Assembly (NCBI RefSeq): GCF_014650915.1
Contig: NZ_BMVW01000013.1
Coordinates: 81,928-145,927 of the forward strand
DNA from: Streptomyces poonensis
GTDB taxonomy: Bacteria > Actinomycetota > Actinomycetes > Streptomycetales > Streptomycetaceae
Direction of reading: 5' to 3'
DNA: 64,000 nt
The translations under genes and the position numbers were made by a program. Below the pieces are notes generated by a model that was not told the DNA's origin, ran no database searches, and worked only from the letters and a program-made list of their open reading frames with translations. This document shows positions 49,681 through 57,959 of this stretch, piece after piece. Positions within the stretch are counted from its first letter, which is position 1. Every line of letters begins with the position of its first letter.

Positions 49681-50287
49681 CTCCGCCGCGCGGGGCGCCG
49701 CCGCGGCGCCGGACGCGGTGAAGATCCTGATCGCCGGCGGCTTCGGCGTCGGCAAGACGACCATGGTCGGATCGGTCAGTGAGATCGCCCCGCTGCGCAC
49801 CGAGGAACCGCTGACCATGGCCGGCCTGGGCGTCGACGACCTCGACGGCATCGAGCGGAAGCAGGCCACCACCGTGGCCCTGGACTTCGGCCGCATCACG
49901 ATCGGCGACGACCTGGTGCTGTACCTCTTCGGCACCCCCGGTCAGCAGCGCTTCTGGTTCATGTGGAACGACCTGGCCATCGGTGCCCTGGGCGCCGTGG
50001 TCCTCGTCGACGTCCGCCGTCCGGAGAGCAGCTTCGCCGCGATCGACTTCTTCGAACGGCGCGGGATCCCCTTCGTCATCGGCGTGAACGGCTTCCACGG
50101 CGAGCATCCGTACTCCCCCGAGGAGATCCGGGACGCCCTCGCCCTGCCGGAGGGCACCCAGGTGCTGCTCTGTGACGCCCGGGAACGCGGCTCGTGCCGC
50201 GAGGTGCTGGTCGCGCTGATCGACCAGTTGATCGCCACGTCGGCCCGGGGCGACGGCGCGGCGGTGGGACCGGCGGCGGCTTCCTGA
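49667..50287 (+). CDS. cvnD: GTP/ATP-binding protein CvnD
   Basis: A 206-residue small GTPase-like protein with P-loop GGFGVGKTTMVGS, the G3-like GTPGQQRFWFMW and VNGFHG in place of NKxD. CvnD acts as the GTPase switch of the conservon. TTG 49667 lies 14 bases inside cvnC behind GAGGGACGG; no closer ATG exists. No cytochrome P450 follows, unlike some conservons. Confidence 0.94.
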   Translation: MTGSDSAARGAAAAPDAVKILIAGGFGVGKTTMVGSVSEIAPLRTEEPLTMAGLGVDDLDGIERKQATTVALDFGRITIGDDLVLYLFGTPGQQRFWFMWNDLAIGALGAVVLVDVRRPESSFAAIDFFERRGIPFVIGVNGFHGEHPYSPEEIRDALALPEGTQVLLCDARERGSCREVLVALIDQLIATSARGDGAAVGPAAAS

Positions 50288-50335
50288 TCGCTTAATGGAT
50301 TGCCGCCGGTCGGCCCGGCCGGATAGGAATCTCGC

Positions 50336-50878
50336 ATGCTAAGAGGCAGCAAGGTCGGACTCAGGGCCCGGCACGACGACGACATCCCGATCCTGCGGAC
50401 CGAGCTCTACGACGACGTGGTCAACGGCTCGCGGGCCGAGAGCGGGCCGTGGCGGCCGATCACGCCCGGCTCGCAGGATCCGCGGCTCGTGGTGGACGAC
50501 AAGAACCAGGGCAGCGTCCCGTTCTCCGTGGTGGAACTGGAGGGCGGCACACTGGTCGGCACCGCGACGCTGTGGGGCATCGACACCCACAACCGGTCCG
50601 CGCACATCGGGCTGGGGCTGCGGCCGTCCTGCCGCGGCAAGGGCTACGGCACCGACGTGGTCGCGGTGCTGTGCCACTACGGTTTCGTCGTGCGCGGCCT
50701 GCAGCGGCTGCAGATCGAGACGCTGTCGGACAACGCCGCGATGCTGCGTTCCGCCGAGCGCAACGGCTTTGTCCGCGAGGGCGTGCTGCGCTCCTCGGCC
50801 TGGGTGCTGGGCGAGTTCATGGACGAGGTGCTGCTCGGTCTCCTTGCCCGGGACTGGAAGCAGGACCCGAAGGTCTAG
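50336..50878 (+). CDS. GNAT-family N-acetyltransferase
   Basis: A 180-residue RimJ/RimL-like acetyltransferase. It begins RGSKVGLRARHDDDIPIL; the acetyl-CoA loop is RPSCRGKGYGTDVV and the later motif QRLQIETLSDNAAMLRSAERNGFVREG. It probably acetylates an amine on a protein N-terminus or small molecule. It is separate from the conservon by 48 bases. Confidence 0.9.
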   Translation: MLRGSKVGLRARHDDDIPILRTELYDDVVNGSRAESGPWRPITPGSQDPRLVVDDKNQGSVPFSVVELEGGTLVGTATLWGIDTHNRSAHIGLGLRPSCRGKGYGTDVVAVLCHYGFVVRGLQRLQIETLSDNAAMLRSAERNGFVREGVLRSSAWVLGEFMDEVLLGLLARDWKQDPKV

Positions 50879-50954
50879 GTCGCCGTCCGGCCGTCAGGGC
50901 GGGCCGCGGAGCGGACATGGACGGCTGGGGGACGGCTGCAGCCGCCCTCGTCGG

Positions 50955-51887
50955 CTACCGCCCCGACCGGGAGGACCTCTGAGGCCGGTCCACAGGCTCG
51001 GGGCTGACGGCGGCCAGCAGATGGGTGACCAGGGGGTTCTGCTCATTCTCGCGCCAGGCGACGGCGACTCGCGTGCGGGCCGTGCTGGGCTCGATCCTGC
51101 GGAAGGCGACGCCTTTGAGGCGGATGCGCCGGATGCCGGCCGGGGCCAGGGAGACGCCCAGACCGGTCTCCACGAGCGCGCACACGGTCTGCCACTCCAC
51201 CGCGCGCTGGGTTGTCCGTGGGGTGAACCCCGCCGCGGTGCACAGGCCGGTGATCTGGTCGTGCAGCCCTGGGCCGGCCGCACGGGGCAGCAGTACGAAC
51301 GGAGAGTCCGCCAGCTCCGCAAGGTGCACGGTCCGCCGGCCGGCCAGAGGGTGCGCGGCCGGGAGCACGGCCACGAAGGGCTCGCTGAGTACCGTCCTGA
51401 AGCAGAGTTCTTCCTCGGTGGCAGGGGGTTCGCGGAGCAGGCCGACGTCGATGGACCTGTCGTGCAGGGCGGCGATCTGCGGTGCGGTGGGCATCTCCCG
51501 GATGTCCAGGTGCACGCCGGGGAACCGCTGCCGGAAGGTGCGCAGCAGGCCGGGCAGGACGGTCAGGGCGAGGGAGGCGGCGAAGCCGATCCGCAGCCGG
51601 CCGGCCTGGCCGCTGCCCACGGCACGGGCCGCGGCCAGGCCGTCCGCGAGGCCGGTCAGGGCGCTCCGGGCGGCGGGCAGCAGTTCGTGGCCGGCCGGGG
51701 TGAGCGTGACGCCTCCTGACGCGCGGCTGAACAGCGCGTGGCCGACCTTGTCCTCCAGGCGGCGGATCTGCTGGCTCAGCGGCGGCTGGGCGATGCCCAG
51801 GCGGGCGGCCGCGTGGCCGAAGTGGAGTTCCTCGGCGAGCACGACGAAGGCGTGCAGCTGAGAGAGGGGAAGTTCGAGACGCTCCAT
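50955..51887 (-). CDS. LysR-family transcriptional regulator
   Basis: A 310-residue regulator. The HTH at residues 4-63 reads LPLSQLHAFVVLAEELHFGHAAARL and AQPPLSQQIRRLEDKVG. The substrate-binding domain (about 90-295) follows the normal two-lobe pattern. It is divergent from a RidA-family gene 72 bases away, its probable target. A TGATATCA palindrome at 51896-51903 lies in the shared promoter and may be part of the LysR box. Confidence 0.93.
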   Translation of the reverse strand: MERLELPLSQLHAFVVLAEELHFGHAAARLGIAQPPLSQQIRRLEDKVGHALFSRASGGVTLTPAGHELLPAARSALTGLADGLAAARAVGSGQAGRLRIGFAASLALTVLPGLLRTFRQRFPGVHLDIREMPTAPQIAALHDRSIDVGLLREPPATEEELCFRTVLSEPFVAVLPAAHPLAGRRTVHLAELADSPFVLLPRAAGPGLHDQITGLCTAAGFTPRTTQRAVEWQTVCALVETGLGVSLAPAGIRRIRLKGVAFRRIEPSTARTRVAVAWRENEQNPLVTHLLAAVSPEPVDRPQRSSRSGR

Positions 51888-51959
51888 ACGCTTACTGATA
51901 TCAGGTCATGCCCTTAGCTGTATTAGACGTATCTGTGCTGGTCACCTAGCGTTCGGCAC

Positions 51960-52349
51960 ATGACAGAGCGACGTGCGATCCTCAGTGGCTCGACCTTCGA
52001 GGAGCAGATCGGCTATGCCCGTGCCGTGGTGGACGGCGACTGGGTGCATGTGTCCGGGACGACCGGGTTCGACTACACCGCCATGACGATCTCCGACGAC
52101 GTGGTGGAGCAGGCCGAGCAGTGCCTGCGCAACATCGAGGCCGCGCTGGCCGGGGCGGACTGCACCTTCGCCGATGTGGTGCGGGTGCGCTACCTGCTGC
52201 CCGACCGTGCGGACTTCGAGCCTTGCTGGCCGGTCCTGCGCCGCTGCTTCGGCGACGTCCGGCCGGCCGCCACGATGCTGATGTGCGGTCTTGCCGACCC
52301 CCGGATGAAGATCGAGATAGAGGTGTACGCGCGGCGGGCCACCGTGTGA
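51960..52349 (+). CDS. RidA/YjgF-family protein
   Basis: A 129-residue Rid-family protein (VVDGDWVHVSGTTGFDYTAMTI at the start; QCLRNIEAALAGADCTFADVVRVRYLL; the C-terminal MKIEIEVYAR). The catalytic Arg of RidA (normally about residue 105) is replaced around MLMCGLADP; this branch carries Cys there, so imine deaminase activity is uncertain. Under control of the divergent LysR regulator by position. Confidence 0.9.
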   Translation: MTERRAILSGSTFEEQIGYARAVVDGDWVHVSGTTGFDYTAMTISDDVVEQAEQCLRNIEAALAGADCTFADVVRVRYLLPDRADFEPCWPVLRRCFGDVRPAATMLMCGLADPRMKIEIEVYARRATV

Positions 52350-52383
52350 CAGCTCCGCGGCGCCGTTCCCTCCCGCGGAGCGT

Positions 52384-52699
52384 ATGAGCGGTGCGAGCGC
52401 TGCCTCCCGTCGGCCCGGGCGTGGACAGACGGTTCGCTGTCCCGGCCGGAGTCACCGACTGGACGATCGCCGTGGGCGTGGCGGCGCTGCTGCTGGGCAC
52501 CGGGCTGTCCGGGCCGCACCCGGCCGGAGGCCGCGAGCTGCCCGGCTGCACGCGGCCGGCGGGCCGGCGCCGACCGCGTGCAGCCGGGCACCGCTCGTGG
52601 TCCTCGGCTGCGCATCCGGCCTGGTGAACCCCGCGCAACCGCTGCCCCCGTGCGCCGTTGACCGGCCAGGGTGCTGCGTTGCCTCGTCGCCCAGGATCT
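52384..52699. other. Gene debris without an intact reading frame
   Basis: About 315 bases following the RidA gene. A short plus-strand frame (from 52391) reads like the start of a membrane protein (DWTIAVGVAALLLGTGL) and then degenerates. I cannot assign it. It adjoins the broken hydrolase below. Confidence 0.4.
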
Positions 52700-53214
52700 T
52701 GCGGGCTCCCGCCGGCTTCCTGATCGCGGGCGACGGGCACGTCGGTGCCGCCCAGTACGGCGAGCGCGTCCACGACCAGACGGGGCAGGCCGTCTCGTAC
52801 GCGCTGTGCTTCGGTTACCGGAACACCACCAACCACTACCGCGCCCGGCTGTCCTTCCTCACCAGCGGCACGGTCGAACTCCGCGTCGAGAAGGTGGTCG
52901 AGAACGCGGTGTCCGAGCTGACCGACGCCGCCGTCTCCCCCGGCTCCGGACCGCCCGCCGCGGCCCAGCTCCAGCCCGGGGACCTGGTGCTGTTCAACGC
53001 TGACTCGGGGGACGACTGGGACAAGAACGGCACGATCAGGCGCACGACCGACCACGTCGGCATCTACCTGGGGCCGGACGCGGCCGGCAAGCGCCGCTTC
53101 CTCTCCAGCCGCAAGACGGTGAACGGACCCTCCATGGCCGACCTCGGCGGTGCCTCGTTCCTGGACGGCACAGGCACCTACGCCATGACGCTGCACACGG
53201 TGCGTCGCGGCTGA
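52700..53214 (+). pseudogene. Composite remnant: lectin-like fragment fused to NlpC/P60 C-terminal half
   Basis: The frame from about 52700 gives HYRARLSFLTSGTVELRVEKVVE, typical of a concanavalin/laminin-like beta sandwich, running straight into LQPGDLVLFNADSGDDWD and DHVGIYLGP, the second half of an NlpC/P60-type domain with its His. The catalytic Cys half, a signal peptide and a start codon with a ribosome site are missing. It is most likely two decayed gene ends joined by deletion. Confidence 0.55.
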
Positions 53215-53326
53215 GCCGTCTTGCGGCGGTGGGGCGGGCGGCGGCTTCCTGAGGGCCTGGAGACGAGCGGGGGAGGACCGGAGGACCCCTGAGCGGCGCC
53301 CCGGCCGATGGCGCCCCGTGACGCCG

Positions 53327-55315
53327 TCAGGCGGTCAGCCCGCCCGCCGCGAGCCGGTCGCCCACGTCGTCCACCAGCCCCCTGCCCGAGCCGTCGATCC
53401 TGGTGAGGAGCGTCTCGAAGGCCCTCAGGCGGCGGAACGCCTCGGCGTACGCGGCCTGCTCCGCCAGGGGGAGTTGGAGCACATGCAGGCGCCGGATGTC
53501 GACACGCGAGGAACTGGAGGCGTGGGTGCCGGCCTGGCGGCCGTTCGCGGGGGCGCGCAGACAGCCGGCGAGGAAATGGGCGTCCAGTTTCTCCCGGTCG
53601 ACCCGCAGCGCGTAGAGCTGGGGTCCCAGGGCCAGCGGCGGCCCACTGTGCACCCAGGCCTTGAACGCCCGTACGACTCCGGCGACCACGACGTCCCCTT
53701 CCTCGACGACGGCGGGCGCGGAGCCGGCGGGGGCCGTCCCGCTGGGGGTACCGTCCATCAGCAGGTCGGGGACGGTGAGCAGCGGCACGGTGGGTTCACG
53801 GGGCGCGACGGCCGTCTCCGTCGGCTGCTGCCCGGCGCGCAACGTCAGGGCACCGGCCTTGAGGAGGTCCCCGACCGTGGCCGTGGTCTGCGCCGTCCCG
53901 CTCTCGAAGCCGAGCCCCGACAGATACCGCACATGGTCGGTCAGCTCGGCCAGGTGAGTACGCAAGTGCTCCCAGGAGGCGGCGAGTTCGGCACCGGAAG
54001 CCTCCGTGCTGTTCGCCGTGTACCGGCCCGGCGTGACGTCCACCTCGTCGTCCAGGAGGTCGAGGAGCGGAACGCGTACGGCGCTTCCCGGCAGCTCGCG
54101 GTCCGGGTGGTCGAGCGCCTGCACGGCGGTGAGGACGAAGGAGCCGAGCGCGTCCCAGTCGGGTCCCGGCTCGCGTGCGCCGGGTTTGGCGAAGCCTGTG
54201 GCGTCCACGAGCAGCGCGTCCTGGCCGGGCGGAGCGGCGGCGGAACCGTCCGGGGCGGCCCGGAGGACCCACAACTGGAGGGACACGCTGTGGGGTTGGG
54301 CGCTGCCGGGTGGCAGCGCCACCACCGCCCGGAGCGCACCGGTGCGCAGCAGGGAACCCCGGATGCGACGGCCCGCCTTGCGTGAGGCGACCGCGGGGGG
54401 CAGGACGACGACGGCCGTCCCGCCGGGCTTGAGGTGGGCGAGCAGATGCTGCACCCAGGCCAGTTCCGGCTCGGTGCGCGGGGGGAGGCCGTGGGTCCAG
54501 CGCTGGTCGGTGGCGAGTTCCTCGTAGCCCCAGTCGCGCTCGTTGAACGGCGGATTGCACAGCGCGATGTCCGCCCCCGACCCGGCGAAACTGTCGTCCC
54601 GCAACGCGTCGGCCGTGGTGATCTCCGCGCGGACGCCGCGGTCCTCCGTGAGGAAGCCGAGCCGGGCGGCGGCCAGCGCGGCGAGCGCCGGGTCCCGTTC
54701 ACAGGCCAGCACGGTCAGGCCCGGACCGTCGTACTCCTGCAGTGCCGCGGCGGCCAGGTGCCCGGTGCCGCAGGCGGGGTCCAGGACGGTCAGTTCGCGT
54801 TGGTCCGTGCCGCCGAGGCGAACCGCGAGGGCGATCCGGGTCATCAGCGTGGCGAGCGGCGGCGGCGTGGTGCTGAGCTGCCGCACATGCGTCTCCAGCC
54901 ACCGCTGCAGCAGGAACTCGAAGGTCTCGCGCGACCCTTCGGCGCGCCCCAGCCGTGCAGCCTCACCCACCAGTTCGCGGGCTGCCCCGGACAGTTCGGG
55001 CTGCGAGACGCGCGCGCGAGGCGACCGCATCCGGCGGGCCGCCTCGGCGATGGCCAGCCCCGACTCGTCCCGGCTGCCGAGCGCCTCGAAACGCGGCCAG
55101 AGGAGCTCCCGGCCGCCGACGTCCTTGAGCTTGCCGTTGTCCCGCAGCCACTGCTCGACCTCCGCCAGGGAGAACTGCGGACTGACGTCCGTGCCCCCTA
55201 TACGGCTCGGGAACGAGTCGTGCCGGCGGCGCCAGTTGCTCACCGCGGCCCGGCCCACGCCGGCGATCCGGGCGATCTCGGCCAAGCTCACCGGTACGGC
55301 GCTGGTTGTGGTCAT
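53327..55315 (-). CDS. N6-adenine DNA methyltransferase with N-terminal HTH
   Basis: A 662-residue type I-like (HsdM/N6_Mtase) protein. An N-terminal HTH/AlpA-like domain (residues 9-62, SLAEIARIAGVGRAAVSNWRRR) is followed by the methyltransferase core with SAM motif VLDPACGTGHLAA (177-189) and catalytic NPPF (254-257). The C-terminal ~200 residues look like a target-recognition part (LVDDVGDRLAAGG ending, with LYALRVDREKLDAHFLAGCL). No HsdR or separate HsdS is adjacent. It is divergent from two kinases and the helicase, with a 153-nt intergenic region. A modification role protecting DNA is probable; restriction partners are unproven. Confidence 0.9.
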   Translation of the reverse strand: MTTTSAVPVSLAEIARIAGVGRAAVSNWRRRHDSFPSRIGGTDVSPQFSLAEVEQWLRDNGKLKDVGGRELLWPRFEALGSRDESGLAIAEAARRMRSPRARVSQPELSGAARELVGEAARLGRAEGSRETFEFLLQRWLETHVRQLSTTPPPLATLMTRIALAVRLGGTDQRELTVLDPACGTGHLAAAALQEYDGPGLTVLACERDPALAALAAARLGFLTEDRGVRAEITTADALRDDSFAGSGADIALCNPPFNERDWGYEELATDQRWTHGLPPRTEPELAWVQHLLAHLKPGGTAVVVLPPAVASRKAGRRIRGSLLRTGALRAVVALPPGSAQPHSVSLQLWVLRAAPDGSAAAPPGQDALLVDATGFAKPGAREPGPDWDALGSFVLTAVQALDHPDRELPGSAVRVPLLDLLDDEVDVTPGRYTANSTEASGAELAASWEHLRTHLAELTDHVRYLSGLGFESGTAQTTATVGDLLKAGALTLRAGQQPTETAVAPREPTVPLLTVPDLLMDGTPSGTAPAGSAPAVVEEGDVVVAGVVRAFKAWVHSGPPLALGPQLYALRVDREKLDAHFLAGCLRAPANGRQAGTHASSSSRVDIRRLHVLQLPLAEQAAYAEAFRRLRAFETLLTRIDGSGRGLVDDVGDRLAAGGLTA

Positions 55316-55410
55316 CGAACAGTCTCCGAGGTGCTTGGCCCGGTCGTCCTTGGTCGTCCTTGATCAGGCGTGCCGCAGCATGCCGCAATGCAGGCTACTA
55401 CGCTCATTGA

Positions 55411-55421
55411 CTCTGTTCACA
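55411..55421. promoter_or_regulatory. CTCTGTTCACA motif ahead of the first kinase
   Basis: An 11-mer in the divergent methyltransferase/kinase promoter region, preceded by ATTGA. The identical 11-mer stands ahead of the helicase (57848-57858) and a 10-base match ahead of tap (7487-7496). Confidence 0.45.
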
Positions 55422-55468
55422 AGAGAACGCTGTCAGGGTGCTGTGTGAAAAGTGCAGAGGGCGGAGAT

Positions 55469-56410
55469 ATGCAGGAGTTCGCACCGGGAATGGTGCTCCA
55501 CGATCGCTACGAGCTGAAGGGGGTGCTCGGCCGGGGCCTGATGGGATCGGTGTGGCAGGGCTGCGACCTGCATCTCGAACGGCCCGTGGCGGTGAAGACG
55601 GTCGCCGCGGAACTGCTGGCCCTGCCGAGCGGCCGCGCAGCGGCGGTGACCCGCTTCCAGCGGGAGGCGCGGGCCGCGGCGCGCCTCGACCACCCCAACG
55701 TCACCACGGTCTTCGACGCGTCGATCACGGACGACACCTGCTGCCTGGTGATGGAGCTGATCGACGGCACCACGCTGGAGTACCTCTTCGACCAGCGGGA
55801 GGACGGACGGTTCGACATCCCGTCGGCCGCAGCCGTCGCCGCCCAGCTCTGCGCCGGACTGTCCGCGGCCCACGCCGCCGGCCTCGTGCACCGCGACCTC
55901 AAGACGCAGAATGTCATGGTCCGCCGGGACGGCGTCGTCAAGATCCTGGACTTCGGACTGGTGAAGGTGCTCGCCGAGGCCGACCCGCGCCTGACGATGA
56001 CCGGCGAGGCCATCGGCAACATCGTCTGCGCCTCACCCGAACTGCTCGCCGGCCGGGACCGGCTCGACGGCCGCAGCGACCTCTACGCGGTGGGCTGCCT
56101 CCTCCACCACATGCTCACCGGCGAGGCCCCCTTCGCGACCGACCAGCCGGCGCTGCTCGCCTCCCGCCACCTGAGCTCGCCCCCGCCGCTCATCTCCGAC
56201 CACGGCGTGGACGTCCCCGCCGACCTCCAGGAACTGGTGACGTCCCTGCTCGCCAAGCGCCCGGACGACCGCCCCTCCTCCGCGGCCGAGGTCTACGCGG
56301 CCCTCGCACCCCACCTGCCGGCCCCGGACCACGGACTGGCCACCCGCCGCGGACTGCCCGAGGACCCCCGCCGGCCCTTCCTGGTTCCGCAAGGACCGAG
56401 AGCTGCCTGA
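55469..56410 (+). CDS. Hanks-type serine/threonine protein kinase (soluble)
   Basis: A 313-residue kinase with a complete catalytic set: Gly loop GRGLMG (21-26), Lys43 (VAVKTV), HRDLKTQN (142-149) and DFG (162-164). CASPEL is in the APE position. It ends soon after the kinase domain, with no membrane helix or PASTA repeats, so it is cytosolic. ATG 55469 was chosen (GAGGG eight bases upstream); GTG 55445 is the alternative. It is followed by a second kinase 110 bases on. The setting between methyltransferases and a helicase suggests a defence or DNA-modification role like PglW, though it lacks PglW's large size. Confidence 0.88.
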   Translation: MQEFAPGMVLHDRYELKGVLGRGLMGSVWQGCDLHLERPVAVKTVAAELLALPSGRAAAVTRFQREARAAARLDHPNVTTVFDASITDDTCCLVMELIDGTTLEYLFDQREDGRFDIPSAAAVAAQLCAGLSAAHAAGLVHRDLKTQNVMVRRDGVVKILDFGLVKVLAEADPRLTMTGEAIGNIVCASPELLAGRDRLDGRSDLYAVGCLLHHMLTGEAPFATDQPALLASRHLSSPPPLISDHGVDVPADLQELVTSLLAKRPDDRPSSAAEVYAALAPHLPAPDHGLATRRGLPEDPRRPFLVPQGPRAA

Positions 56411-56520
56411 ACGATTGAAGAATGAAAGAATCACCGCGTTGACCGGGTGCGCCGAACCGCCCCCGGTCGCACGGGTGTGACAGGCGTCGGCAGGCGCCGG
56501 GACAGGTGGGGACGGGCGCG

Positions 56521-57846
56521 ATGCGACGAAGCCTTGGACCGTACGAGCTCACGCGCGAACTGGGCCGCGGCGGTATGGGCGTCGTCTGGGCGGCGTACGA
56601 CCGCGCACACGACCGGGAAGTGGCCGTGAAGCTTCTCTCCCCGCGCGGCCGCGGTGCCGAACCCGGCACGCTGGAGCGCCGGTTCCTGCGCGAGGCGCGT
56701 CTCACCAGCCGCCTCACGCACCCGGGCATCCCGGCCGTCCACGACCACGGCAGCCACGAGGGCGACCTGTACCTGGTCATGGACCTGGTCCACGGGCGCG
56801 CCCTCGACGCGGTGCTCAAGGCGGAGGGCCCGCTGACCGTCGAGCACGCCGCCGACGTCGCACGGCGCACCGCTGAGGTGCTCGCCTACGCCCACGGCCA
56901 GGGCGTGGTGCACCGCGACCTCAAACCGTCCAACCTGATGACGACCTCGATGACGACCCAGGACGGTGCGACCTACGGGGGCATCAAGGTCCTGGACTTC
57001 GGCGTCGCGGCAGCCCTGGAACCCGAGCCCGGCGAGACCCGCTTCACCGCCCCCAACGCCACCCCCGGCACGGTCCTCTACATGGCGCCCGAGCAGGCGG
57101 TCGGCGACACCGCGCCCGCCGGCGACCTCTACTCGCTGGGCTGCGTCCTGTACGAACTGCTCACCGGCGCCCCGCCCTTCACGGCCGGCAGCCCCTTCAT
57201 GCTGTACCACCAGCACGCGCACGAACCCGTACCCCCGCTCGCCGACCGCCGTTCGGGCGTCCCCGCCGGGCTGCGGCAACTGGTGGCGGATCTGCTGGAG
57301 AAGAAGCCCGAGAACCGCCCCGCGTCCGCGGCGGAGGCTGCCGAGTTGCTCACCGCCTGGGCGCCGACGCCGGCCCGGGAAACCACGCGGACCCGGGCGG
57401 CCGACGCGGAGCCCGTGCACCATGAACCCGCACACCCGCGACTGGCCGAGATAACCGCCCTGTACGCGTCCGGCAGCCCGGCCCGGGCCCTGGAGGAGTA
57501 CGGCGACCTCATGGCCACCCCCGGCCTCACGCACGCCGACCACCTCGCGGCCCGCGCCGGAGCCGCCCTGTGCGCGGCCGCGCTCGGCCGTACCCGCGAG
57601 GCCCTGGACGAACTGAGGTCGGTCCTCGCCGAGCAGCGCAGCCTGCTCGGACCGGGGGACCCCGCGGTACTGGACACGCGGTACGAGATCGCCGTGCTGC
57701 TGGTCCGCACGGGCGAGCGCCACGCGGCCATGGAGCTGACACGACGTCTGGCCGACGACGAGGGCAGGGTGTTCACCGCCGGCGACGCCCGGAGCGGACG
57801 CAGCGAGGCGCTGCTGGGCAGGCTGCGACGCATCCCAACTCTGTGA
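56521..57846 (+). CDS. Hanks-type serine/threonine protein kinase with TPR-like tail
   Basis: A 441-residue kinase. Catalytic residues are GRGGMG (15-20), Lys37 (VAVKLL), HRDLKPSN (131-138), DFG (159-161) and MAPEQ. Residues about 310-441 are a helical-repeat, TPR-like region (LAEITALYASGSPARALEEYGDLM.., TRYEIAVLLVRTGERHAAMEL), likely for protein contacts. No membrane segment. It lies directly upstream of the SNF2 helicase, 113 bases away. Its stop codon forms the left arm of a TGTGA..TCACA dyad in the helicase promoter region. Confidence 0.9.
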   Translation: MRRSLGPYELTRELGRGGMGVVWAAYDRAHDREVAVKLLSPRGRGAEPGTLERRFLREARLTSRLTHPGIPAVHDHGSHEGDLYLVMDLVHGRALDAVLKAEGPLTVEHAADVARRTAEVLAYAHGQGVVHRDLKPSNLMTTSMTTQDGATYGGIKVLDFGVAAALEPEPGETRFTAPNATPGTVLYMAPEQAVGDTAPAGDLYSLGCVLYELLTGAPPFTAGSPFMLYHQHAHEPVPPLADRRSGVPAGLRQLVADLLEKKPENRPASAAEAAELLTAWAPTPARETTRTRAADAEPVHHEPAHPRLAEITALYASGSPARALEEYGDLMATPGLTHADHLAARAGAALCAAALGRTREALDELRSVLAEQRSLLGPGDPAVLDTRYEIAVLLVRTGERHAAMELTRRLADDEGRVFTAGDARSGRSEALLGRLRRIPTL

Positions 57847-57858
57847 TCTCTGTTCACA
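57842..57858. promoter_or_regulatory. TGTGA-N7-TCACA dyad ahead of the helicase
   Basis: A Crp/FNR-like inverted repeat with arms 57842-57846 and 57854-57858. It contains the CTCTGTTCACA motif shared with the kinase promoter. The spacer is 7, not the usual 6, so the Crp assignment is tentative. Confidence 0.4.
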
Positions 57859-57959
57859 GCTGACTGGTCGTGTTACTCTCCGATCGCACCGTTCGGTGGG
57901 GAGACAGGTGAGGTCACTGTCTACGGACGGCGCGGGAGAGACCGAGGGGAACAGCGTCC

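Noticed and set aside
50917..50982. 21-codon plus-strand frame after the GNAT gene
   Set aside because: It has no ribosome site, lies antisense to the end of the LysR gene and is too short to support.
52391..52627. Plus-strand frame as a real membrane protein
   Set aside because: Only the first ~40 residues look protein-like; the rest is Arg/Pro/Gly shadow and no homologous length is reached.
53327..55315. Complete type I restriction-modification system
   Set aside because: Only an M-like subunit is present; the neighbouring helicase has no visible HsdR nuclease motif and no separate S gene is seen.
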